A DNA stretch of 64,000 bases from Steinernema hermaphroditum (Eukaryota; Nematoda; Chromadorea; Rhabditida; Steinernematidae): NCBI GenBank assembly GCA_030435675.1, contig CM059622.1, positions 1,116,001 through 1,180,000 on the forward strand, given 5' to 3'. The notes below the pieces were generated by a model. It was not told the origin of the DNA. It saw only the letters and a program-made list of their open reading frames with translations, and ran no database searches. This document shows positions 1 through 12,418 of the stretch, one piece after another. The translations under genes were made by a program, and so were the position numbers. The first letter of the stretch is position 1. Every line of letters starts with the position of its first letter.

Positions 1-76
1 AACGCTTCCGGGATCATGAAATACATAAGCTGTAAGTGCCTGCTTGGCCCGTAGGTGACTAATCGTCGGCTTACAG

Positions 77-1893
77 TATACATAGCGAAGGAGAGTCAGC
101 GCTATTCGGAAGTGATCAACCAATACCAACTTGATAAAAGACTTCTGAATCTCCTGACATCGTCTTCCTTCACGATCCTAGGAAGTGTCCTCGGGGCGCT
201 TCAGAATCTGGTGGCGCACAACGCCTCGCTTCAGCTGAAGATTCGCCACAACGCGGTCGCCATGAACCACCTCACCAAATTGAGCGATTCGAATAGGGAC
301 GACATTCGAGCTGCTGTGAAGGGTGTGCTCAATCATCTCAATTCTTCCACCGTTGCTGACTATACATTCCGGATGTCGAGGTACCAAGTTCCCCACGATG
401 GCAATGGAGCTGTTGGAAATGGTAAGTTAGGCCCTATCCATATCGGTAGACTTTGACAGTCCAGTCCAAAAATGTCATTTAGAGTCTTTAGAAGATCTAT
501 CCCTATCCCTTGGTCATCGCTCCATATTTCAGAAATGTGCTCATCAATGACGGCAAGCTGCAACATCTCCCATCACCACGATTCGTCCAGGCTCCTACCG
601 CGAAGGAACGCCGCCCAACACCACCATCTTCTACCATGTCCACTCACGGCCTCCACTTACCAATACCAGGCTGGAACGAGTGCCGAGAGCACGAACTTCA
701 TGGGCTTTCGATCGGCCACTCTTCCAAGACACTTCGAGACCTCTGGACACAGGAGAAACGAGTTCCACCAGCAAGTGAACATGCCACCCCGACCGGTGCA
801 ACTTCGACCTCCTCTTCGGCAACTCGAACACGAAGAGGCGAACGAAGAGTTCCAGGAGTTGAGTGAGAGTATGAGGGCCACGAGATCCACAAGTATGCAG
901 TCCCTAACGGACGATGTTCCGGTAAGTGATGGGTCAAGGAGAACCTAATATAGCCGATTTTTGTAGAACACAAGTGAATGGCCGTCAGAAATCAACACAA
1001 CCAACAACTCCAGCCGTCTTTCGCCCATCAGCCCTTCAGAGATCCCCGATTCACCCACCCAATGCACAGCTCCCTCGCTCCCCGTCAGCGTCCAAGAAAC
1101 CCCCAAACGAACCATTGGCATCGTGAATCCCTCCACTTCGTCCCTCGGCAAGACCGTCTCCGACGACACCCTCGTCCCCTACGCGAAGCCTGAATACGAG
1201 ATCGCCGACCTTCCCCTGATATCCGAAACCGAATCGCTGAAAGATCTCGGCAGCGACACCGAATCCATGGCGAAGTTCAAGCGAGTGTACGACGACGACG
1301 AAGAAGACGATGAAGATGACTACGGTATCTTCGAGAGGGAACAGTGCGACAAGATCCTTGAAGACACACTGAGAGACGAGGACGACGAGGAAGACCTCCT
1401 GTCCAACATGATCGATTCGGTGATTCCGAAGCCGAAGACGGAATCGATCGAAGACGACGGCCTTCTTCTGGCCTCAATCGCGTCGGCTATGCCCAAAGCA
1501 AAAAACGCGAAGCCGTTGGCGCGCCGAGCGACGGGCTCGTCAACGCACAGCCACATTCAGTCGTCGCAGGACCTGCTCAAGGACCTTCAGACCTCGTCGC
1601 TGGTCACCAACCCCAGCACCAGTGAGAAGGTCCGAGATGCCGCGAAATTGGCCGAAGACTCCGACGACAACCTGTCCGAAGACAACTTCGGTCCGCTAGA
1701 CGGAGTCGACGCCACCGTAGACACGTCCCTTCCAGACGACGTCGAGTCGGAGATCAAAGCCGAAAAGGTGCTAATCGACTGTAGTTCGCTGCCACATCCA
1801 AAGCCGCGGGGTCCCCCGCCTCAAATCCCTAGAAAACCGAGCAATCTACCGAGAGCCACTGCAAAGATTCGAGTTGGTGCTAAGTCCAAATGA
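77..1893 (+). CDS. apr-1: APC/APR-1-like protein, C-terminal part (5' end outside window)
   Basis: Three exons are visible: 77-421, 533-921 and 967-1893 (stop). Introns are 111 and 45 nt with gtaagt donors and ttacag, tttcag and ttgtag acceptors, and phases match. Exon 77-421 aligns with the last armadillo repeats of APC; the stretch SNRDDIRAAVKGVLNHL is close to my recollection of C. elegans APR-1. Exon 2 has an LPRHFE motif that I also recall from APR-1. The last exon carries two SAMP-like motifs, DLLSNMIDSVIP (about 1393) and LASIASAMPKAK (about 1468), and ends in PPPQIPRKPSNLPRAT, which resembles the segment after a SAMP repeat in human APC. Known role of the family: scaffold in Wnt/beta-catenin signalling, with SAMP repeats binding axin. 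The first visible exon starts in phase 1, so upstream exons lie left of position 1. Homology is secure; orthology is inferred. Confidence 0.85.
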
Positions 1894-2458
1894 GATTAGT
1901 TTAGTTGTTATTTTATCGCCTTTATGTCACGTGCCGTACTGATTGTATATACTGCTTGCTACGCTCAAATTAAGATATTGCCTACATAAATGCCTCCTAT
2001 TTGTTGGCATCAGAAAGATCTCTGGGAACAAAAGCCGTAGTAATGAGCTCATTTATGTTCAAAAGATGCAGCTACAAGTCTTTCATTTGCGTCGGTGGCG
2101 ATCGGCTGGTTTGTTTCAAAAATGAGTCAAGTGAGCGACCGTTCTCGGCCGTTGTAGTTGGCACAATGATCGCCCCGGGTCCCAGAAGGCCTGAAAGACC
2201 AAGGAGCCGTAGCTACAACGTTTTGCCAAGAAGCCAGTCGAGACTCCGTGGACTGTGACAATCATGTTTTCGAGGGTCCGAGATGCCGCGAAATTGGCCG
2301 AAGACTCCGACGGCAACCTGTCCGAAGACAACTTCGGTCTTCCCTTCCAGACAATGACAATCATGTTTTCGAGGGTTTCACCTCCTGATACCGCCCGCAT
2401 TTATCCTTATTTCAAGAAAGCGACACGGAGTAGCGCAAGCGATGACAACGATGCTTGA
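1894..2458. repeat. apr-1 3' flank with a templated copy of its last exon
   Basis: No new gene is seen. 2273-2338 is a near-identical copy of 1628-1693 in the last apr-1-like exon (DAAKLAEDSD-NLSEDNFG). It is joined directly to a short piece like 1727-1737 (cccttccagac), skipping the DNA between. A 20-bp sequence ending in ttttcgagggt brackets the insert on both sides (about 2259 and 2356). Upstream, 2143-2180 is similar to the reverse complement of 48780-48820, so this flank also holds a dispersed repeat. Confidence 0.65.
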
Positions 2459-4290
2459 ATGCTTGGCAATGCTGCAGGAATAAGACATGAACGCCATAAT
2501 TTAGGGCTACAAATTTCCATTTCCCCTTTTTTCAATCAAAAAGAGTAACTGTTTTGATGAGCAAGCCCCTGAGTTATCTCGACCAAAAAGAAGAAGCCAA
2601 CCAAAAATCGATCAGTCATCCTCTTGCAATCGAACACAGATTATAGTAAAAAATGGTACACCGGAACATATCCGCTTTAAGCTGGATGTTTAGTTTGGTC
2701 CAGTTGGGGCCTGGAGATATCCACAGCATTAGTTGAAATTGATGGGGAAAGTGAGGCCGGAAACTTCTGTCTGCTTTCAGGTCACTAGATTGCACGATCA
2801 TACCCTAAAAGCATTAAGAGCCTACTCGCTGATTGAGGTTTTCGGTACTGGAAAAGAATGGGCTGTGGCATGGCAGAATACGGGCTGTGGTTGCTGTGTC
2901 ATGTTGCTGTGGTTGGGGTTGAAGATGTAGTTGGAGATCATCTGAAAGGCCTGACATAGACCTGAAGAAAGGGGTAGGATAAATAAATGAATCGTGACGA
3001 TAGAGGTTAAAGTGATGACGGTTGGAAAAAGTGACCGTATGGCTCCCATATATGGTCATCTTCTAAGAATCTGGATATATGGTGATGTTGCAGATGTCAG
3101 AAAAGGATGCAAAAAGTAAGACGTGCCAGACACCATTTTGCAAGTAGAGACAAAAGGGGGATATTTCCGTGATTGTGTCTAGACTGTCTGAAGGCCGACA
3201 GTCGTCGGCCAATGTGACGGTTCGCGAGCGGTCCGGTGCAGCGTGCAGCAAATGAATAAAAAATCATTAAGATAGCTTTTTGGAAATGCCTAACATGAAA
3301 TGGCAAAATAGAGAACCCCAGCTACATCGGAAACATTCCCAAGATAGATGAAGATAGTATAAGAAACAGACCCATAGTAAGCGTAAAAATCAGAACAAAG
3401 CGGCTGAATGCCATCAAGACGTAGAACGATAGACATATCCTGCTAAATATGGCAAAAATGAAACACTGCCTTCTTCTAATAGAAATTGGGTTTTTCCATA
3501 GTTATAAATCTGAATATCCTTTATCTTCGCCATTTTTGAGAATCCTATTTCCTCTCCAGGCATCGGTTGGTGAGCGGTCGGGTGGAGGGGTCAAAACGTT
3601 CCAGAGGATGCTAGCATCACCAAAAATGCTTTTTGAGAATGTATGAGAAGAGTTGACAAAAAGAACCACAATTACTCAACGGCTACATGAGTTAAAATGA
3701 GATATCGAAAACATCCGACGCGCAAAAATCAGAACAAAGTGGCCCTATAAAAGGCCGCCGCAGGCAGTTCACAGGGAGAGTGTTGCAACTGCCTACGGGC
3801 AGCGAGTCGGCGGCACCTCTCGTTCGCTTCTGTCCATGTCTCCTCTGCCATCCGCCTCCCACCCCACCTGGTTCTCATTTATCTTAGCATGGAATAAAAG
3901 ATCACTAATAACCTGAGGCTCCCTGGGGATAATCTGGAAAACACACGCGCAAGAGTGCTGAACTCGGGCCCAAGGCCACGACAATATTACAAAAATGTAA
4001 CATTGCACTCTAGAAACAGACGCAACACATTTCATTGATTTTCTCCAAATCGGTGCTTCCCGTGAAGGAAGAAATATGCCAAAAGAGGCCAGAAGGTAAG
4101 TTGCGCCACGGTATATATTAAAAAATTTGAATCGAACGTTCTCATACAATACCGCTTGTAACGCGCGGACAAAAATAGGACTGTCGGTTTGCGGTTTTCC
4201 ATCCGTCAATCCGAACCGACAGCTCTGGCCTATGCACTGTTTATGTATATACAGTAAGTGTTCGTTATACATCACCCTGCCGGAATTCGA
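2459..4290. other. No gene recognised
   Basis: AT-rich DNA with scattered CAAAAAT words. The longest open frame, 3793-4275 (-), has no recognisable domain, no codon-usage signal and no splice context. A TATA-like cctataaaagg sits at about 3744, followed by a GC-richer stretch, but nothing downstream supports a transcript. Confidence 0.4.
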
Positions 4291-7262
4291 TAACCTTGCG
4301 ATATGGCACCATTCAATATGAGAGTCAAGTAAGCGAATAATTTTGACTTGACTCCTAATACGACAAAAATAAAAAACTGCCTTCTGGTGCTAATAGTAAA
4401 TACAAAATATTTCTTTGATTTTCTTACGATTCGGCCGGGATCACGTATCTGTGCGATACAATGCAGCGCCAAGACCAAAAATTCATTCAAGGTATAGAAA
4501 AGGGGTAATTTATAGAATACGCACCCTACCATCAGGGTTTCTTATCTTCTAATGTACAGTTGTTAGATCGGAGTGCTGTCGGCAAATTCACTAAAGGTAT
4601 AAAAAACGGGTAGCTTGTACCGTAGGCACCTTAGTAGCAGGGTTATGCCTTCTAATGTATAGTTACATTAGCCACCATCAGCAATGTATACAGAGCAAAA
4701 ATTGTTTTAACACTGAATTAGTATGATGAACATGAAGATGACGAATTTTTCCCTAAAAGCTACATGGTCGATGATCGTCGGATTATTTGGCTATACTGAG
4801 AAGGTTGCAGATCAAAAGTTGCCATTTGACAACTTTTCTGTCCGTTTCTTTTGATGCCGACCTTTAGCCGTTGCATTGACCTCTTCGTTGCCCACTAAAA
4901 CGTCTAAAATCATGTAGTCTGCATCCAAAAATCATGAAGCCAATGTCTTCTTGACAAGAGTTCAACTGCAAACTTCGAATTAAAAATTCCTGAATAGAAA
5001 AAATTCCACGCATTCCATTGCAATGTGTTGCCTTCACAGCTGTACGATAATAGCCGATAAGCAACAGTACTCAACATATTTTTCACAGATGAACAAAAAT
5101 TAAAGTGGTGGCTCGCCGTTGTCTATGCCACGCGGAACTTGATATACGAGAGAAATAGGCGTTAGTTTATAAGACAAATTAATGACTCGCCACAAAAAAA
5201 ATCGGTTAAAACAAGTTATCAAACAAGGGTCGTGCTGAGTATCAATGGGTCATCATCATGGCTACACTGAGAAGGTCGCACGACCAAAAGACGCAAGTTG
5301 GCATAAAAAATTTGTCCATATGGAACTGAGAAGGCGGCACCGTAAAAAGCAGCAAGGATCCATTTGACATCAACGACGAGAATATCGGATTCTTTTCATG
5401 TCGACCTAGGGGACAAAAATGCGAAAAGGAAAAAACGACAACAATTGGCAACTTTGGTGGTGCCGTGTTCGATTCCCCTTATTTTGTGTTGGTGTTTTCT
5501 CCATGCGCACGGAACCGTCGGTTCTCTGTTTATATAAAAGAGATCATATCTCTCCAGTCTCCCACTATGGATTATACACTGAACGACATCGCACTGTTAT
5601 TTAGCCGTACGAAGAAGGCGGCACGGCCAAACGTAGCAAGGATCCATTTGGCATCAACAATGAGGATATTGAGTCCATAGCTGATACGATAATAGCAGCA
5701 AGGATCCATGTGACATCAACGACGAGATACTTCGGATTCTTTTCGTGTTGTCCTCTAGCCATCGAATCAACAACATGGCAACAAAAATATCGCTACTTAA
5801 CACCAGATACAACATAGCAACAAAAATATGAATGAGGTGCGTATGATAACAATTGAAAACATTCCCCATTACACAAGCCCAAAGATAAATTTGATTTCGC
5901 GCCCTCCAGGTTAACTACAAAAATGTATGCAATGCAAAAATGTTAGTCATATTTCTATCGCTTCTTCTAGTTTTTAATGTCTCAAGGCAGTTTCACTCCG
6001 ACAAGACACTGCACAGCTCCAGGACACTCCCGCTGATAAGCAGTACTCCCTAGAGGGTACCTTATGCAATAACGTTTCTATGCCAATATGTCTATGTATA
6101 TACTCCGTTGTCAACATAGTTGGGCGGAATTCTGTGTAGAAAGGGTCTACTTTTAACTATCATCGTGACAAATATTAAAACTTTATAGCCTTATGGTGCT
6201 AGTAGACTACTTTTTTAGACTAATCGTAGAATATTTCCTTGATTTTGTTATGATCTGATCGGGGCAAAAATAATTTTTACGATACGACGCAATGGCGAAC
6301 TGGACCAAAAATTCATTCAAGTTATAAAAAAAGTTTGAGTTATGCAATACGCCCACACTAGGAGGGCTTCTTGCCTTATTTCTTGCCTTGTCGCGATGTT
6401 CTTTTGGAGAGTGAAGTGTCGAGATCAAAAATCCCTTCAATTAAGTGTACTGATGAGGGGTTTGGAGCAAAAATTGTTTATAATGTCGTATTGCCATCTA
6501 ATGCAACAGCGACAGCCGTTTATAACCTACTTGTGCATGCCGCTTCGTCGCTTGATCATTTTCGCAGGGAGCGTTCGCCATTGACGGTGATGCCACTCAA
6601 TAAACACCTCCCAATAACACGTGAATTAATCCCGCCACCTCTCGTACCCTAAATGAGAATCATACCACTCGCCCGCTTAGTCAGCAGTTCGAGGTGTTAT
6701 TTATTGCCTTCTTATATTTATTTGTTAGGTACCGCGCAAAATAACTCACTCTTCATTCATCGAAAAATATGATGTTCCCACGAAGTGTTCGAAGCATCGT
6801 CACGTCTCCAACTACGGTAGGTGAAGCAAGTTCACAACGGTGTGGTCATTCAGACAAAAATCCGTCTCAAGTATCATTATGCCGTCTGTTCAAAAATTGT
6901 TTATAACAATATCGCCATTGTTACAAGAACCCACCAAGAATTCCATGGTTCAAAAATTAGTCAAAAAATATACTGAGAAGGGTGCACGGTTAAAAGCAGC
7001 AAGGGTTCATCTGAAATCAACACTGCAGATATCGCTTCTTTTCATCTCGCCCTCTAACCGTCACATCGGCAACACCTTCGTCACGACTGCCATCCCCAAG
7101 ATCATGAAGCCTATGTCATCATGGCGACAATTGCGCAAAAATTTTATTCGTATTTCTATTTGCCTTCTAGTCTTCAATGTCTTAAGATACCTAAAAACCG
7201 GACAGTTTCACTCCAATAGGATACAGTACAGCTTCAGGATACAGCTACAGTACATCATGTGA
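4290..7262. repeat. Cluster of diverged repeat units
   Basis: Several units recur with heavy divergence. One contains 'gcagcaaggatccatttgacatc' -like text, recognisable by gcaaggatccat, near 5350, 5635 and 5697, with a weaker relative near 6985. Another, centred on attcattcaaggtata, occurs near 4480, 4588 and 6310. Copies keep the same order of landmarks, so the region grew by local duplication. Open frames here, such as 6840-7262 (+), run through these units and are unlikely to be genes. Confidence 0.55.
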
Positions 7263-7976
7263 TAGCAATCGAAGATAAGAGCTCTATAATATTAGTTGTT
7301 GTGTGTGCGGCAAAAATGGTATTCACAGATTCTTTTTTCTTCAGTTGTTAGGTACTGAAGTTACTGAAGCAAGTTGAAGACGACGTAATCACTGTGGCGA
7401 AACTCCGTCAATTGGGTGTGCCATCATTATGCGATGATTTTGTGGTTTTTTCAAAAATTGGAATAACGATAGCGCTATTGTTAAAAGAATCCGCCAATCC
7501 TATAGAGGAAAAACTATGGACGAAATCTGCCATATGAATGATCTTGGTCCCTCAACAGTCCCCTTCCGTCCTAGTCCCGGATCCAAAAATTGCTCATATG
7601 TAGCCCTGTGGGCGGCGAGAGGCCTGGTGCCTGCAAAAATGGTGCTTACTGATTCGTTTTTATTCAGATCCAAACTTTCGATGTTGATGATCTAGCGGGG
7701 TCAGTGGTACTGCGGTAGTGGACTGGTTGCTCCTATGTTCCTGTCACTATAATTATTATCTCATTATAGTATAAATTATAGAACTCAAAAATGACGTAGT
7801 TTTTGATCCAGAGCTGCCTGCTCAGTGGTTACACATTGTCTTAGGACACAAACTGAAGCTCTCAATAACCAAGTGAAAATGAAAACACTGCAATATCGGT
7901 CGAAAGAGGAAGCACATAGTTATAAGAGGTCTGAAGAAACCTGTCACTTCCGGAATCAGCTTTTCACGACTTTTCA
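7263..7976. other. No gene recognised
   Basis: I see no coding exon, RNA gene or clear element, only scattered CAAAAAT words on the + strand. Confidence 0.35.
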
Positions 7977-8126
7977 CGACTTGGGAACGCTGCATTCTAT
8001 TCGAATTTGTCTGCTCCACCGAAATCAGAAGAAAATTAGCGACCACGGTGTGACTCTGTTCTTCTTTGTGCATATAAGAGACGTCCTGCACGGCGTAAGC
8101 CGTTGATTCAGGAAGACGAGATCAGA
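7977..8126 (+). repeat. 3'-end copy of a retroposon-like family
   Basis: This matches 22624-22780 closely: both contain gaaatcagaagaaaattagc, gtgcatata, and a landmark ending gtaagccgttgattc, followed by a short tandem tail. A more distant relative is at 30131-30345. The common layout (variable 5' length, conserved 3' end, simple-repeat tail) is that of a LINE or SINE 3' end. Here the tail has become gacgagatca repeats rather than the (tcgtgtaa)n seen at 22.76 kb. Confidence 0.55.
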
Positions 8127-8159
8127 CGAGATCTCCACTTTTGAAAAGTGGAGATCTCG
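8127..8159. repeat. 33-bp perfect palindrome
   Basis: Two 16-nt arms, starting cgagatctcc on the left, are perfect inverses around a single central g. It lies directly at the tail of the retroposon-like repeat that ends about 8126. Confidence 0.85.
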
Positions 8160-9249
8160 GACGTGGACGAGTACTTGTCATCAGAAAACGATACTTAAAA
8201 ATGTCAACGCGCGGACATTGCCGATCTATTGCATGTCCTTTAGGCAAAAATTGATTGATAAAGGTTTCTGTTCGTTTTAGAAGCTCTTAGTGCCTCTTAC
8301 TGATGCCCTGAGTTGGGATGGCATGAGTACGGACTGTGAAAGAGATGGCCTAATCTTTAAAACATGGACCATGGGTGAGATAAACCACGGACATAGGATG
8401 AGACATGGAGAGAGATGAAGTTTGGACCATTCATCAGGCGTAAGGACGGAGATGGACCGGGAAGGAATAACACGTAAGTTTGTGTGGTTCTACATACTTT
8501 TATTGATTCCAGTGATTTTTGTGCATCTGCCGTAGTGCCAACTGATGTCAAACACTGACTAACGAGTACGTCGGTGACGAATCATCCGTAGAAGAGGCGC
8601 CGGAGCAGAGTCGGTCCCTGGAGAATTGAATTGAATCAAATGTTTCCTTTGCCTATTCATTCGTTAACTCTTCAAAAACTGAGAAACAATACAACGCTTC
8701 ATATTGTAGTTTCGCTCATTATGTAGTTTGTTTCTCTCATGCAGTGTTTAAATATAAACTTAGTGCATGACTGGAGACTGATGTTTGTTCGGTATAACTA
8801 AAGTTCGCCCCACGCCACTACAGCAGCTGTTTGTCGCGCTTTACGACACTGTTTAGAACGAGAACAACATTACTTGGGACGCACCTTAAGACGCCATCAT
8901 GCGCATTAGGGAGACGCACTGCAATTAGGCTAAGGCCGCGTGAGTGAATCAGATAACGAAGTTCCCCGAACATTGCCTAATCGCATTGTTTTCCTACGTC
9001 TCAATAGAGGAGGCCTTTTCCTCGGACTGAGCCGTGTCGTTGACGTGCTAATTGTCTTTAATGCAAAACTTGTTTTGTTCTCGAACAAAGTGAACTCCTT
9101 GTCCCTCCCACATAGCAAATTCCCAGGGGTGGTCGGGCATTTCGCTTCTTAGAGCTTTGAAAGTGGATTAGGCTGTCGTCTGTTAATTGCCTGTTTTCGT
9201 CTCTCTACTCTGCTTTCAGTCGGACAGTGGCACCTGTGTGTGATTAAAA
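8160..9249. other. No gene recognised
   Basis: The CAAAAAT word changes strand within this stretch: the last + strand copy is about 8245 and ATTTTTG starts about 8514. Small frames at 8930-9152 on both strands show no domain or splice context. Confidence 0.35.
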
Positions 9250-9865
9250 TCGAAATGGAGCAGTCTGCCAACGAAAATTGGGTAGGTAGAGAATTACCAT
9301 ATATTTTTTAGATTTACGGTAGTCATCTTGATCATGCAAGAATCTCGTAATTCCCGGGGACATAGTGTAAAGGGGGAAAAGGGGCACCCGTGTCAAAAGA
9401 GATCAGCTGAGCAGTGATAGTAATATTGGGTTGTAACCATTTTTGAAACATTCTTGAAATGGTGAAAGTGTAAAATTCCAGCATTCGAAAACCTGATAAA
9501 TTCGCTATCGAATGAGCACTGTACACAGACAGCATCAAACATGAGTATTTTTGAAACTCGGCAAAAAAAAGTGGAGCACTCTGCTAGTGAACATTGGGTA
9601 GGTAGAGAATTACGATAACAAGATGTATGCTTAGATTTACGGTAGAACAATCTTGTGATTCCCGGGGACGTAGTGTAAAGGGGAAAAGGGGAACGGCTAA
9701 GCAGTGCAGTGATCCAAAGAAATATTGAGTTACGTTTGTCAACGATTTTTGGGATTTCTTTGAACTTCTTGAAATGCATAAATTGCACCGTTCGAAAGAC
9801 CGATAAATCGGATGAGTGCTGTAAAGCGAGCGGTTTTAAGTTTCTGTATTGAAATTGGCGCCTCA
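9250..9865. repeat. Tandem duplication, two units of about 300 bp
   Basis: Unit 1 (about 9254-9569) and unit 2 (about 9570-9865) share ordered landmarks: attgggtaggtagagaatta, agatttacggtag, attcccggggac and tagtgtaaaggggaaaagggg. Both end with a similar cttgaaatg segment. The 183-aa minus-strand frame 9393-9944 reads across both units and is not a believable gene. Confidence 0.75.
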
Positions 9866-10110
9866 GATAATTATTCTCTATGTTTACAGTACTCAATCTC
9901 AAATCCAAACAGATCGATTCCCGGTTGAGGTCAGTCAATTCCAACCATAGGAATTGTAGCTGCTTATTTGCATTTCTTCTGACATTGACGGACTATTTTG
10001 TCTTGACAGTCCTCGATTTGGCATGCTTCTTTTCCTCGGCCTCGTCCTCGACATTTTGATTCTGAGAAGACCTAACAAAAATCACAGTTTTGCGAAAGAA
10101 AACAATCGAA

Positions 10111-10183
10111 GCCCCTTTAGCTCAGCCGGTAGAGCGTTGGACTTTTAATCTAACGGCTAAGGGTTCGAATCCCTTGGGTAGAA
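10111..10183 (+). tRNA. tRNA-Lys(TTT)-like, acceptor stem broken
   Basis: The D arm (GCTC/GAGC), the anticodon arm TTGGA-CTTTTAA-TCTAA with anticodon TTT, and the T arm AAGGG-TTCGAAT-CCCTT are all intact. The 5' acceptor strand GCCCCTT faces GGGTAGA, however, so only about four of seven positions can pair (two of them G-T). The A and B box promoters look usable. The mismatched 3' strand suggests a tRNA pseudogene or a copy truncated just after the T arm. Confidence 0.75.
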
Positions 10184-10851
10184 TTTTTGGGGTGAAGGGC
10201 GAAATTTTTGTATCCTTGTACTCAGAATGATATCATTGGAAAGCGTTTAAAATAAGACGAAGAGTTCCGAAAAGTTCCTTGATTTTAAACCTTCCATAAT
10301 ATTCGTGGAGGAAGCTGACGCCCTGGAAACACAATAACCCTGGACCTGTGAACAGTGTGATATATGAGTGAAATATGCTTAATTACACCGTCAAGCATTC
10401 ACTCAAATCAGACGCCATTTTCAGTGTAAGAACCCAGTGCATACATGGTCATGAAATGCAGAACAGAGTGACGAATGATGGTATATTTTCTGTACTCAAA
10501 ATTAAAAATGAAAATTTAGAACTGTTCCTTCAGAACTGCTTCGACTATTTCACGAAAACTTTCTTCGAGCACATGGTAATTTTTGAAGGGGAACAATTAA
10601 ATAATTCACTGAGCGCCTCTTAATGGGTCCGATTTTCAAAGAGGACAGTGGATTAGGCGGGGGCAGAGGAACAGAGTTGCTGACCGTTCGATCTGTCTCT
10701 AGACTACAACACTCTTGATCGGGAAGGGGCAATGCAGCGACGCACCAAGATGGCCCGTTAGTATGTATTTTTGTCACTGTTCCGATCCTGTAAGGAAAGA
10801 TAATTCGTAGTGTACTTAAAGAACGTTTTGTATAGCTAAACATTTCAGCTG
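10184..10851. other. Region upstream of the chemoreceptor gene
   Basis: An 82-aa frame (10375-10623) has no recognisable domain. It contains a cgccattttcagtgtaa string that recurs at about 33828, so it is probably repeat-derived. A catttcag acceptor at 10841-10848 lies immediately before the chosen chemoreceptor start. Confidence 0.4.
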
Positions 10852-12383
10852 ATGGTGGCAGTAACTCTATGCAACTACCTTGCCGGAGGAATCGCCGCTT
10901 TTCTCAACCTCCTCATCGTAGCGGTCTGCTTTGCTCTCCGGAAAGAAGAACTTGGCGCCTATCGCTTCTTCATCGCTGCACACGCCCTCGTTGATCTGCT
11001 ATACACACTAGTTTCGATGTCCATCAATCTGGTACGTTTTCTATGACGTTTTATGGAAATAATCACGATTGCTACTATCACAAGAAAAGGTTCTAAGTGC
11101 CACACGCTGAAGTCTGCTAGAGGCTGCGAAGTCACCGGGGGGCATTCTATGTCAGGTCTTTTTTGTTCTTTTGATGAGAATCTTGAGAATTAGTCTTTGC
11201 CGATAAGCAAAACACTATGCACTTAAAAGAGGAAGTTTTCCACGAATGCGACTCAGAAGCTACTGGAGTAAGTGATCCAGCTGTCATAACAAATTATCAC
11301 TAAATTACGCTTAAGATTTACGAAGGAAGGACAGTGATTATGTACAGTTATTTTAAACGGAAACATATGATTTTTGAACATTGAGTGAAGCCAATTCACC
11401 ATAGAGATCTTTTATCATTCAGTTCCTTTCGGTTTCGGGGTTACCCCCTATTTTGTCCGTTTCAGACGATATTCATCGACCGCGGAGTGATCTTCTTGGT
11501 GCCATCAGGAATCGTTTGCTACCTTCCCCATACATGGGCTTTTCGTGTGTTTCTTCTTACCTCAGGATTCCTCCTCCTCAACATTATCATACTTCCAGTT
11601 TCGTTCCTTTATCGCTATATAGTCCTGTGCAGGTAGGCGTCAGAATCCTATCCATCCGCACCAATCTCCTTTTCTAGTCCGAACTCCTATCACAAAGTGT
11701 TCAAATTTCACAGAGTTCTAGTGGCCTGCCTTCTAGTCGGCCTTCTCTGCGTGGCGTTTATGATTAGCGGCGTTTGGGTGATGAACCAGCAAGTTCCATT
11801 TGAGTCGCTCTTCACAGCCGTCCGCCACACGGCGCCTCTCTCGAAGACATCCGTCCAGTCATGGCTGCACTTCGATGCCACCATCACTCTGACATTCCCG
11901 TTCGTCTTTTATGTCTCCGTGTTGTGTGGCTGTCTTATGGCGACGTACACGAGTGTCGTCGCCTTCAGTGTGAATATATTCCGAACGCTGAGAAGACGGC
12001 GACAGCAGATGACGCCAAAAACAGTCAAGATGCATGCGAGGCTGACCAAATCGCTCATCTATCAGGCTGTGTTCCCTGTTTTTCTACTACTTCTGCCGCT
12101 GATTACCGTATTCGCCGCTGTTATATGTAACGTAGATGCGAAGATCGCCGGACCGGTGAGTAGCATTACCCAACAGCCAGGCGGACGATATCCATTCCAG
12201 ATCATGGCCATGACAATCACATGGCAGCCAGTGGCTAACGCCGTCTGCATCATGAGCTTTGTTCGGCCGATTCACAAGTTCGTACTTATGAGGTTAGGGG
12301 TATGGCATCTAGTGGCGAGGACGGCCACTGTCCACACAGATTCGAAAGCGGCGCAGATCAGTGTTGTGTCTGCATTTCGTTAG
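10852..12383 (+). CDS. Seven-transmembrane chemoreceptor, Str/Srd superfamily
   Basis: Four exons: 10852-11031, 11466-11632, 11678-12155 and 12201-12383. Introns are 434, 45 and 45 nt with consistent phases, giving about 335 aa, the usual length for this nematode family. TM1 is seen at LCNYLAGGIAAFLNLLIVAV. TM3 ends in the family hallmark SFLYRYIVLC, followed by SPNSYHKVF. The intracellular loop before TM6 reads RRRRQQMTPKTVKMHARLTK. TM7 has WQPVANAVCIM followed by VRPIHKF, matching the usual C-terminal pattern. The third intron (12156-12200) is inferred from gtgagt and attccag; reading through it also stays open and would add 15 residues. The true start may lie in an upstream exon, since 10848 is a good acceptor. 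Likely role: G-protein-coupled odorant or pheromone receptor in sensory cilia. The subfamily (srd, str, srh or sri) is uncertain. Confidence 0.82.
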
Positions 12384-12412
12384 TTTAGGCATGTTGACTG
12401 AATTCTGTGAGC

Positions 12413-12418
12413 AATAAA
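12413..12418 (+). promoter_or_regulatory. Poly(A) signal of the chemoreceptor gene
   Basis: A canonical AATAAA lies 30 nt after the TAG stop at 12381-12383, at normal nematode spacing. Confidence 0.7.

Noticed and set aside
3793..4275. 160-codon minus-strand ORF as a gene
   Set aside because: No recognisable domain, no signal peptide or splice context, and composition like the surrounding noncoding DNA.
9393..9944. 183-codon minus-strand ORF as a gene
   Set aside because: It spans both units of a tandem noncoding duplication, has no domain, and shows no coding base composition.
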